A DNA stretch of 64,000 bases, taken from positions 1,564,374-1,628,373 of the forward strand of contig MU004238.1 in NCBI GenBank assembly GCA_010405405.1, in the 5' to 3' direction. Origin of the DNA: Microthyrium microscopicum. Its lineage: Eukaryota > Ascomycota > Dothideomycetes > Microthyriales > Microthyriaceae. The notes under the pieces were generated by a model. That model had not been told where the DNA came from and ran no database searches. It saw only the letters and a program-made list of their open reading frames with translations. The translations under genes and the position numbers were made by a program. Positions 44,397 through 54,297 of this stretch are shown one piece after another (position 1 is the first letter of the stretch; every line of letters starts with the position of its first letter).

Positions 44397-45454
44397 AATC
44401 CTCAACGCACCGTGAAAGCAACTGCGAAAGCCAAAGATGAACGACCGAGGGGTACAAAGAGCGGGGAGAGGTAAACAGCAGCAAGTTTCACATCGCAACA
44501 ATCAAAGCTTCCGCCCCTCGACCTTTAAACCATCGCGCCTCGCGCGCAGTCAGGCTGAATAAACCAGGATAAGCCTTGTGATGCAGAAGATAGCTCAAGC
44601 GCTTAGCCCCGCTGCAAAGCGAACAGAACTTACACAGGCTGCCGAACCAACCGGATCGCCAACCTGCGTCGCTGCAGCACCTGGTCATGGCTAGATGCAT
44701 AGTGCTTTGGCCCATTTAATGCCCTGCTTTGGCGGGCCGTTGTGAGTGGGCAATGGTTCAAGCTTTGGCAATGGTGTGACTCCACACTGTGCTTTGGACC
44801 TGTTCCTGGACGCATGTGTGATAAAGGGGGACTGTTTTTAGGACAGGTAGGAGGAGAGTATTGATGCATGCTGGTCTTGATGTGCATAGAGGTTTTGTGG
44901 GCTTGATGAGAGGCCGTTGGCATGTGGTGAGTCTGTGTCTGCAAGGCGAAGATGCAGAGCGGGAAGAGCCTTGAATTGGCGACTGGCATAGCGTCAGACC
45001 AGGCAAAAAGGCCAATACTTCTGTAGTTTTGGCAAGTTATTGTGCTCTTGGCGGATAATTTGAGAGTTTTTTAGTTCAATAAAAGGTGCGATATGTCTGC
45101 ATGAACCGTGATTGGTGACTCAGACACGCATCTACACAATAAAATTCCAGCCTTCGAGTTTCTGATGCTGGACGTGACGATACACTAATACACCACTAAA
45201 TTACTGCAACTTCGCACACTACAAGATAATATTGAAGACTTCTGTTAATATGATACACTGTCATGTTTCCGCGCAAGTCGACGTGAGTTCAAAATGCTCT
45301 TGATCATTGATAGTCTCAGTAATGTTATATTGCTTCATTATTCAGGCTCTGTAATGCGAACCATATGCACAAAACCCCATCTCGCGCCATGCTATGCAAA
45401 AAACTTCAATAAGTGCTAGTGGGTATCCAGAACGCCATATCATGCAAGTCTTGT
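44397..45454. other. Intergenic region, no gene seen
   Basis: About 1.06 kb upstream of the preceding gene and downstream of UBP1. Overlapping short minus-strand frames at 44488-45015 have no recognisable features. Confidence 0.45.
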
Positions 45455-47452
45455 TCAAACAACATCGACAACTCTCACCGCTCTATCTAGCCCTTCCTCT
45501 GACTCTTCTTTAGACACAAGTCCTGTCCACATCTTCGGTAGTACAGGCTGCGGCGCCTGCGATACTTTCGGGGTAGGCGCACCGTCATCCGAGGACAGGC
45601 TGTCTGAATTGTCGCTATCATCCGGCAGCGAGATATTGATGGCTTCGTTGAGGACGTGGCCTTGTTCAAAGTTCAATGTGGGCTCGCCAGGCGCCACTTG
45701 CTGATCTTCTTCGGCATCAGCAAAGATGTCATCGTCATCGGCTGGTAATGGGGTGCGACAGGCAATGTTGAGATCCGCTAGGTCCTTGCCGCTACTCTCT
45801 GTGATGAGCTCGTAGAAGAGCATGAACACTTGTCCTTGATGAAAGACGGTTCGGTCTGACACACGGTCCACATCGTCGTCACTTAACTCCCACCAACCGG
45901 GAAAACTTGGTTTGGACTGGGGCTCGGAAGGCTTTGTTGGGTTATGTGTGGGTGGATATTTTCGGTAGCAGATGTAGTGTCCATTTTCATGTCTTCCGTG
46001 GTGTATCACAGCCGCGCGTAGCTCGTATTGCCAATCGGAAGGTTTTGGATACACATAGGATGAGGTAGGTTGTGGAGGAAGCATCGAGCTGCGAGGATCC
46101 GCTATTGAATCTGGTACGGGAATTTCTTTTGCTTCTCCTTCCTGTTTTGATTCCAAATTTTCTGATGCCAGTTCATTGACACACCAAGGTCCTAGATCCA
46201 ACCCAACAGGAAATCGAACTTGTGCTGTATTCTTGTACATTGCTCCAGAGTACTCATCAAACACGCTTCGATTCACGTGTATAGCGAAAGCCTTTGGCGG
46301 CCGGGCAATTGCAGTTTGTTTTGACTTTGTCGTAGACTCCCACAAATTCTTCGATAAAGAGCACTTTTTTATGAGTGTCTCGTCCGCAAAATCATCGTTA
46401 GCTAGCGCTTCCTCAACTGCTGCCAGACGGCTTGTAAGAACAGGGACGAGCGGAGAGGCCTCGTTCTGAGAAAGCATTCTCTTGAGATTGGCTTGTGCCC
46501 GTAGAAGAGTACATTTTGGACATTGGACGCCTTCGATAAACTCCAACTTCGAGTATTCGTCCAGAAGTTCTGAAATGTGATAGGTGTTATATCGACCGAG
46601 TGGCAAGGTAAGGTTATTGAAGGGAATGAGTGATATGCCATCCGAGTGGCCGCACTGTAGACATCCAACGCGCTGAGCAATGAGTCCTTCGAGTGGATTT
46701 TGTAGCTTGTTATCTGCTGCGGCTTTAGTGTCGGGTGTTTCTACCAGGTCAGACACGTCAAGCAAACCACTGAGGCCGTTAGACTTGGAAGCCAGGTTTC
46801 TTCTGTTGATGGCCTCCTTGTCAATCTGGTCCAAGATCTTGGAGTAGTATTCCTGCGCATCCTGTTGTTCTATGCTGCTCATTGATTTCAGAGCGCATGG
46901 CAGCCACATCATTCGCGAATTCTGAGGCGTATTTAGGAGGTACATGGTCTCTGTGAGTACAGTAGACGTGGCTGTGCCATTAGTTCCATCCTCGATGATC
47001 TGATCCAAAAACTTTGGGAACGAGACGAGTGAGGACAGTCCTTGAACAACGCTGTTCTGATAGCACGAGAAGTCGACATTTCCCAATCCCAAAGGCTTTG
47101 ACTGGATCATTCGCTGTGCAAACGCAGGCAGTCCAGTCCGCGCAATGATGCGCCCTGCGGCAGAGCCGGGGGTCTTTCCACCAGAATGTATGAGAGCTGT
47201 TGGTCTGATAAGTCCGGTAGAAAATCGGTATGCCATGTCCTTCAGCCCCAGCAACACCCGCTTCACGAAGAATAATATTCTGTAATGCGCTGTGCCGCCA
47301 GTAACGTGATAGGCACTGGCAAGAGCTATCAGAGCAGGGAGGATGAGTTTGGCATCGATCCAAGTTTCCAAGGCGGGCTTTCGTAGTTGTTGAGTGCCCT
47401 GAAAGGATGAGAACGAGGGTTTTGAGGCTGCCCAAGCAGTGTCGACATTCAT
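45455..47452 (-). CDS. UBP1: Ubiquitin-specific protease, membrane-anchored Ubp1 type
   Basis: Single exon, 665 residues. An N-terminal hydrophobic segment (AKLILPALIALASAYHV, about residues 34-50) and a second weaker one (YRILFFVKRVLLGL) suggest membrane anchoring, as in yeast Ubp1 and animal USP30. The Cys box is LGLGNVDFSCYQNSVVQGL with the nucleophile at residue 130. A zinc-binding pair of CxxC motifs is seen (CLQCGH and CPKCTL). The His box is HHGRHENGHYICYRK, and the third residue lies in WWELSDDDVDRV. The C-terminus is acidic. The Cys box departs from the usual GLxNxGNTCYxNS: residues before the Cys are DFS rather than GNT, so the asparagine that normally shapes the oxyanion hole is not obvious. 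Confidence 0.88.
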   Translation of the reverse strand: MNVDTAWAASKPSFSSFQGTQQLRKPALETWIDAKLILPALIALASAYHVTGGTAHYRILFFVKRVLLGLKDMAYRFSTGLIRPTALIHSGGKTPGSAAGRIIARTGLPAFAQRMIQSKPLGLGNVDFSCYQNSVVQGLSSLVSFPKFLDQIIEDGTNGTATSTVLTETMYLLNTPQNSRMMWLPCALKSMSSIEQQDAQEYYSKILDQIDKEAINRRNLASKSNGLSGLLDVSDLVETPDTKAAADNKLQNPLEGLIAQRVGCLQCGHSDGISLIPFNNLTLPLGRYNTYHISELLDEYSKLEFIEGVQCPKCTLLRAQANLKRMLSQNEASPLVPVLTSRLAAVEEALANDDFADETLIKKCSLSKNLWESTTKSKQTAIARPPKAFAIHVNRSVFDEYSGAMYKNTAQVRFPVGLDLGPWCVNELASENLESKQEGEAKEIPVPDSIADPRSSMLPPQPTSSYVYPKPSDWQYELRAAVIHHGRHENGHYICYRKYPPTHNPTKPSEPQSKPSFPGWWELSDDDVDRVSDRTVFHQGQVFMLFYELITESSGKDLADLNIACRTPLPADDDDIFADAEEDQQVAPGEPTLNFEQGHVLNEAINISLPDDSDNSDSLSSDDGAPTPKVSQAPQPVLPKMWTGLVSKEESEEGLDRAVRVVDVV

Positions 47453-48097
47453 AGTCGCGGGAGAAGGGAGGCGTTTTACACAGGATAAAGTAGGATCACG
47501 CGAAAGGTTTGGGTGTTGAGCTGCGTCATGAGGAAGTCCGAGTTATCATATCGTCGTGAATACGCAGAGAGGGATGGGATCGCGTGTAGTGATGTATTTG
47601 AAGGTGTCGTGGAGGCAAACGGAGGGCCGGAGAGGTGAGAGGAAAGATGGAGGTGGTTCTTTCTCGAAGGAATGCGACCAGGGGTGCCTCATATCCTATC
47701 CACTTGCCGCATCTGCACTGTACACATTTGATATCTTGCGGTCAAGTTAATACTGAAAAGAAGTATTGAGAGTTTTCACCGCAATCCTTAGATAATATAT
47801 ACCAGAAACTAATTTTAAGATTGGCTATATTTCACTGCAAATATCGAAGCTTCCGTGAAGCAAGTTTTAAATCCGTTCTGTTTCTGTACTAGCGATCCCC
47901 GCATACGAAGTACTGGACTGCTACCAAAATATTGTGAACTTTTCGCACAGCTACATCTTCCACACCCAGATTCATATTCCAGATTCCACAATCAACCCTT
48001 CATCATAGACCCTTCATCACAAAACCGTCAATAGCGACATACACGCCATCTCACCTCCTCAACGACTCTCCCACCAGCAACCACCTCACCAACCACA
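47453..48097. promoter_or_regulatory. Divergent promoter region, UBP1 / ALB1
   Basis: 645 bases between divergent starts. The right-hand 150 bases are CA-rich, like a fungal leader. A 64-codon frame at 47556-47750 is not supported. Confidence 0.45.
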
Positions 48098-48714
48098 ATG
48101 GCCAAAACACCCAAACCCAAGAAAAAAAGTCCGTCTCCCCTCCACCCACCCTCACCATATCACTCCCTTTCCCTTTGCACTAACACCACCCAGCCGCCTC
48201 CCTCAACTCCCGCGCCGCCCGCCGCGCCACCTCACCCACAATGATCATCAAAGACCTCCCAACGTCCGCCGGGGGCACCGCCGAACCCTACATCCCACGC
48301 ACCGACGGTTCCTCCGGCATCCGCAAGTCGAAAACCCGCAAAACACGCGCCCAAAAACTCCGCCAGCAAAAGGTCGTTGAGCGAGCAGATCTGGTGAGTG
48401 CGCGCACACAGATGAAGATTGCGAAAAGTGTGGGCAAGCGCAAGGTGGTTAAGGAGAGGCGTAAGGATTGGGAGGCGGTTAATGGGGTTAAGAGGAAAAG
48501 TGGGTTTGAAGTGCTTAAGGATGGTGGGGATGATGATGATGAGGGATGGGATGATGAGGAGGAGGAGGTGGGAGGGGGTGTGGAGGATAGAGTGATGAAG
48601 GATTTGGAGCATGGGGAGAAGATGACGTTGGAGGTTAGACCGTCGGTTGCGGTTGGAGGTGTGGAGAACGAGCAGGATGGACAGGTGGTTGAAGAGGTTG
48701 ATGATGAGATCTGA
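48098..48714 (+). CDS. ALB1: Ribosome biogenesis protein Alb1
   Basis: Two exons, 48098-48128 and 48194-48714, 183 residues. The first exon encodes only MAKTPKPKKK; the second continues TASLNSRAARRATSP, then IRKSKTRKTRAQKLRQQKVV and the acidic tail DDDDEGWDDEEEE. A Lys/Arg-rich N-half with the SRAARR motif and an acidic C-half is the Alb1 family pattern. Alb1 works with Arx1 on the late pre-60S particle. The intron has a GTCCGT donor, which is off consensus, but the join keeps phase and restores the usual start MAKT...KKK. The 5' half uses C-ending codons heavily. Confidence 0.82.
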
Positions 48715-49048
48715 AAAGAAAAAGTGCTGAAGAGATGTTTGTATGATACCCATAGGCAGTGAGCAGGAACTTATGATTGATATGATTTTATTGATATACG
48801 CAACTACACTACTTCAAGATCCGCGTAGGGTTCGATCAGCCCTGCCATACCTTTTGGTTGATGAGCGTGCTCCATATCATGCACATGGGGAGTCCATGCC
48901 TATTAGCTTCTATCCTCTATCGCTTTGGGGTTGTGGCCGGCTATGATACATTGGATATGTTGAACATTCTGATCATACAAGCGTATCTGCTGGAAATCTA
49001 CCAAGAGCCTGAAAAATAGCGACCGTAGACTGGCACAGTGGCTCGTAA
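48715..49048. other. Convergent intergenic region
   Basis: 3' UTRs of ALB1 and the next gene. Nothing else seen. Confidence 0.5.
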
Positions 49049-50395
49049 TCAAGCTTGAGTGATAATGTCTGGAACATGCTCTTCAACAGCAATCTCACTT
49101 AGAGCATTTTCTGGCTCTAGAGCACTGCTCTCGAAGCTTACTTTTCCAAGCGGGAAAGAATCAGAGAGGCTAAGATCATGATCAACTGTCCTATCTGATT
49201 CGAGAGAAGGTAAATCCAGCGAGTTGAGTGAGTCCAATCTTGTGCCATCAATGTCAGATAAAGGAATTGTCGAGAAAGAGCTAACATCAATGCTGGAGTG
49301 GGCTTTTTTGGTAGATGGCCATCGAGAAAATTTCATACGGTTTGGAAGACGCTGAGATGCTGAGCGGGTCAAGCCTCGAAATAGATCAAAGAGACTGGAG
49401 CTTGACGTGTTTCTATGCTCGTTCGTGTCTTTCGGTGGCGGTGAGGTTGGTGGTGGTAGCTGGGCAACATCGATGAATGGTTGCTGCCTCGACTGTCGAT
49501 TTGGCTGCAAATGGTCTGGCTGTGTCCATATGTTGGATTCTTCCGAGGAGGGCGGATATGTCGAAATCGTGCTTGATGTGGTAGGGGAATTCTCCTCGTT
49601 CACACGTTGCATCGTTGATTTCTCTTTCTCTAGACCCAAATGCCGAACGACTTCGGGATTCAGCAGCTTCAGTTCTTGTAAAGGTGTCCGAGCATAGGCA
49701 GCATCAAGGTTCTGCACAATCCCATTGATTGAGGCATATATTCGATCTCGATAGTATGGACGGCAGTTCTAAGGCTCAATTAGCACCAGACTCCTCGGTC
49801 ATTTGTGAAAACTAACATGACAGCATTTCAGGTGACACTTTGCATCAACTTGAGGGCGAGTAGTGCCAGTCTCTGGTTTCGAGGCCGCGAGATGGTGTCT
49901 TTTCGTCGTGACATCAGTGGACACTGATTCATCATCGAGCTCTGAAGCGACATTGGAAGCAATAGCTCTCCGAATTACTTGATTCACGTTGATCTTTTGT
50001 CTCTTCAAAGTTTTGAGCTGATGATCCGAGTACAGCCCTTGCGAGGCTTGAGCCAAGATTGAACGACTAAAACCCAGCTCACGTAGTTCTGCGAGAATTT
50101 GGGATGATTCGTCAGGAGAAGCTGCCAGCTTTCCGTCAGACACCAGTAGAGACTGTAGCCGATCTTGTTGACATTCATAGACCCAACCCATAGACGGCGA
50201 CTTGCGGCAGACATCGCAAATGTTCTTACCGTAGATCAAGTCCATTGATATGTGGGTGCAGTTCGGACGTGCATAACCAGGGCGGTTAGATGCCTGTTTA
50301 CGATTAGATAAGAAGGACACTAGGTGTCGTGAAGGGCGATTTGTGGCATTGTGTTTGGAGGATACATGATGACGGGACGTTGAAAGGACACGCAT
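49049..50395 (-). CDS. Unknown fungal protein with paired cysteine motifs
   Basis: Two exons read right to left, 50395-49817 and 49768-49049, 432 residues. I do not recognise the family by name. Two Cys pairs look like zinc ligands: ICDVCRKSPSMGWVYEC (about residue 58-74) and KCHLKCCHNCRPYYRDRIYA, the latter made by the splice junction. Between them is a helical stretch (QILAELRELGFSRSILAQAS). The C-terminal 220 residues are mostly disordered, with acidic and Ser-rich parts. The GTTAGT donor and TTAG acceptor keep phase. The start at 50395 is the first ATG; MDLIYGKN at 50248 is a later alternative. Confidence 0.7.
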
Positions 50396-52083
50396 GTTGT
50401 GAGATACTGAGATCACTCAAGGTGTGGCTTTTTCCGAGATCAGGTTGTAGCCGAAGATGCGAGATGGGAGTAGCTATAGTAACTCACATGCCGCTCAGCA
50501 CATTTTCTTTTAGCGCTCATGAGATCGAAAAGAGTCAGCCAGGCAAACGAGCAATAGACGTGCTTGGGTTACGAGGACCGGAGCAAACGGAGAATGCAAT
50601 CGTAGCTGTAGCCGTAGCTGTAAAGATGTGAATGATCGGTTGTGTAATGAAGGTAGCTCAGGAAGTTGTAGGTAAACAAGGTCATTCCAGGTTGTTCAGG
50701 CAAAGAAGCAAATGAGGTGATGGAATCTAGAGGAGATGATGGAAAAGGAAAAGAAAATGAAGAGGATTCTGATTCAAACTGCTCGGGCTGATAAGATGCT
50801 ACCTACCACATGCATCCAAGTTGGGCAGTATCGACTGGTCTGATGCTGGTCGTGCTTTCCATCCTTAAGTTTGGTTTAGCCCGTCACACCTCCCATAGTC
50901 GAGAGATTTCGAATCGCGACTGCCTTCTGGAGGCGTAATCCCAAGCTCAGAGTATCTTCCAAGATCTTGATATGATCCAAAATGTTGCGGTCTATTTCCG
51001 AAAGATCTCAAGTCGGTCCAAGGAGAAGAAATATATTTCAAGATCGAGATATTGCTGCGTTGCATCTTCATCCCACGTTGCCAAAGCCATGCACACCCAT
51101 CAAACATTGGGTTTGTACCCTTCCAACCCAGCTCTTCAAACGCTACGCCACGAAAGGTGAAGACTGGCAATGTTTGTCGCCATCTTCCCGATCTTAGCAG
51201 TCATTAAATCATCGGACTGTGGTTAGCTGCTTGGTATCAGGAAGCTAGCACTTGGACACATGCTAGTTATGGGCAGTCAATGCCCAACTGTCGGACAACG
51301 CCAGAGACGCCTGCATGGCAAACATATCTGTCAGAAAAGAGGTGGTACCAGAGTTGCTGGGTCCAAACATTTTGGCAATCTCGACAGCCAAACGACCTTT
51401 TTGTATAGCGGTCCTGATAGCTGATAAGTATAGAGTAGTCATTGGCAGGAGTGCAAGAGAAAAGTGCGTAATTGAAGTTGGCTCAGGTATACACGCATTT
51501 CCACGAGGTGTTCCAAGTGCTCTGTGAAGCTCAACGCTTTCCAGCAATAGGCCTTGCGTTGGATCAGTGAGTACGGGCTCAATGCATCTCCGATACTGAT
51601 GAATATATTGACGCGATGCCCTCTTCCGAGTATAGCTAAATCGCGCTCAGTACGCGCCTGGAAAGATTACAGCGCTCGAGTGGTTTAGTGTATCAAAAGA
51701 GCTGGAGAACCGGATGAAAAGATGGGCTTGTGAGCTGGAGGCCAGCTACTGGCTGCTGTTACTTGCTTCTCAATGATTGAAGTCCGGCAGCCCCAACCTC
51801 CTAGATTTCGAGCTTCTTAAAGTCTCGCCAGGATCCAGATTAATTACAGGCTTGTGCACAGATGCCTCGGGGCACTCCGGCCAATCGGTGAGGTCCGTTG
51901 CTCTCCAAAGACGCGCTAGTTAATTAGCCTGGCTGACTTTACCAGCAATCAAGAACAACAACACATCAAGCGTCAACAAGCCGACTTCTATCTTCATTAC
52001 CCCATTATCACCCCTCTGCGCCCGTTACACATCTTGCGCTATCTTCCATCGAACCTGTTGACGTCGAAGCGTCTTCTGTCAAG
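50396..52083. other. Long intergenic region, one weak frame
   Basis: About 1.7 kb. A minus-strand frame at 51263-51547 (open further upstream to about 51640) reads TSITHFSLALLPMTTLYLSA and AIQKGRLAVEIAKMFGPSNS, with some protein-like character but no recognised domain. A second frame at 50865-51170 is even weaker. The right end (51940-52083) is C-rich and is the leader of the Mpv17-family gene. Confidence 0.35.
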
Positions 52084-53029
52084 ATGTCTGTCAAGTTCCA
52101 GGAGGAGATTACCAAAACTACGACCCAGACCGCGGGTCAAGTTGGCGGCAAAGCCGGCGAGAAACATGACCTCCTCCATGAAGTTGGCGAGGCCCTGACC
52201 AAAGGCGCCGGGCCACAAGGCTATCTCGCTGTATGTTATGTTTTCCATCCAAATGCTATGGCATCATGGCTAATCTTTGCGCTTTGCGACAGGCCTATCT
52301 CCAACAGCTCCAAAGCAATCCATTGCGCACCAAGATGCTCACATCCGGATCGCTTGCTGGTCTCCAAGAATTCCTCGCTTCATGGATCGCTCACGACAAG
52401 AACAAGAATGGCCACTACTTCACGTCTCGTGTGCCGAAGATGGCCATCTATGGTGCTTTCATCAGCGCCCCTCTAGGGCATGTCCTTATCTCAATCCTCC
52501 AGCGAACATTCGCAGGCAGAACCAGCTTGAAGTCTAAGATTCTCCAGATCTTGACCAGCAATTTAATTGTGAGTCTGTTACTCTCAAGTCTCTGCCTCAA
52601 AGTTACTAACCGCCGGGTGTTCCCTAGGTGTCCCCTATCCAAAATTCCGTCTACCTAGTTGCAATGGCAGTCATTGCTGGAGCCCGCACATTCCATCAAG
52701 TCAGAGCTACAGTTCGCGCTGGTTTCTGGCCTGTTATGCGCGTTAGCTGGATTACTTCCCCAGTTACTTTGGCATTTGCGCAAGCATTCTTGCCTCAAGA
52801 AGCTTGGGTGCCATTCTTCAATATCGTTGCATTCGTAATTGGCACCTACATCAACTCGCACACGAAGAAGAAGAGACTAGCAGCACTCCGGAGAAAGCAC
52901 TACGGTGATGGACGTGATCCACGCGATCCACGCAGTGGCTCCGTCGCGGGCGGATCCGTCTATAAAGATTACAAGGAAGAATCCTACGGAGGACCCCAAC
53001 CTCCCGGAGCTGGTCGTCCTCCATACTAG
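52084..53029 (+). CDS. Mpv17/PMP22-family membrane protein
   Basis: Three exons, 52084-52230, 52293-52568 and 52628-53029, 274 residues. Junctions join GYLA|AYLQQLQSNPLRTKMLTSG and TSNLI|VSPIQNSVYLVAMAVIAGAR. The motif YLQQLQSNPLRTKMLTSGSLAG is the classic start of the family, and MRVSWITSPVTLAFAQAFLP with WVPFFNIVAFVIGTYINS is its typical C-terminal signature (W-x-x-F-N). Four hydrophobic segments fit the family. Members sit in peroxisomal or mitochondrial inner membranes and may form channels. A charged tail with DPRDPRSG and a Gly/Pro-rich end is typical for peroxisomal fungal members. The 49-residue N-terminus is hydrophilic. Confidence 0.88.
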
Positions 53030-54297
53030 ACGATACCTACTCAACACCAATTGCACATTTTGAGGTCTTTTGTTTGTGGAACGATTTGAGGACCATCAGC
53101 AAATGGACTATACTATTACAAGGACTGGCTGAACGACTAGCTACATCTTAACTCACAGACTGATGGCGTACAAATTTTTTCTATACCCTGTCGAGTTCGA
53201 GGTATTTTCAACGTCACAGCCAGCTTGCATTCGAACCTGTCTTTTGCGGTTGTATATAGCTATTCTCACTGAGTACGGAATCTTGTAAGTAATGGAACAT
53301 AACCCCCATGCTCAGGAGGAGTACAGGTGTTCGAATTGCGAATCTTGTTTTGAATTAGATCGAGCTAGTTATGTCAAGCCTATATTGCTGAACTGGTGTC
53401 CTTCTCACAAAACTGCGCCTTTGGGTACTTGACAACCCAATTGTTGCACCCGAGTGCGCTAAAAGCCAAACAAAACAGGACGACAGAACTTCATTCATCC
53501 CTCTAATTGCCTACCAACGATACGAGTCAAGTAAGTTCTTTCTAACTTATTGGTGTTGAACAATTTTCTTTATCACGATGACATTCACGTCATGTCTTAG
53601 GTCAGTCTTATGCTATCATCACTGTAATCACCCGCACTAATCGTGCCCAATGTCATCGGTAAGACATGCAACATTCTTTGACAAACAACTAACGAAGCTC
53701 GTTGCTCGACAAACCAGTTTTCTGAAGGCAAAGCTTTTCATCATCGTGGCTACCCTGTCCACCTAACGTTGTCCTTTAGACCCTCTCACTTTGAATCTCG
53801 AACTAACAATTCCCAGCAAACAACGGACGGGATTCAATTATCCAGTGACATGCGGCACGCCACAAACGAGTTGTGCAGCTACTATTTCCAACGCCAGCGC
53901 TTACTTGCATGCAGCAAGAGATTCTTTATTGCATTCTCTACATCACAATTTACATGTCTGAAAGGTTTATTGATGCTATTGGCAACTATCAACACCATGA
54001 TGCGTTGTCAACGGTATCTAAAAGATCATCGTCAGGGCGACCTTTCGGCTGCTACCACCTTCGATGAATAGCGATAAGAGCACCCGCTGACTTGGTCGAT
54101 CTGTAGTAGTCATTCGCACTTGGGATTGTATGTCATTCTAGACCACATCGCGTGCGGGTCACAACGATAGAGGCCTTTATTCAACCAATCTTCTTTTTTT
54201 GTGACACCACTACCCGTTTGATAAGTTTACAGACAAGGTCTGACTCATCTCGTGCGACTGTTATCAAGTTGCTTTTAAACTAACATGGCCCTTATAG
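53030..54297. other. Intergenic region, no gene seen
   Basis: About 1.27 kb. A 100-codon frame at 53769-54071 lies upstream of the next gene without a convincing splice to it. The rest is AT-rich. Confidence 0.4.

Noticed and set aside
51263-51640. Minus-strand frame in the long gap before the Mpv17-family gene
   Set aside because: Some protein-like stretches, but another frame over the same bases looks equally plausible, and neither has a start, splice partner or domain. Kept only as a note in the gap entry.
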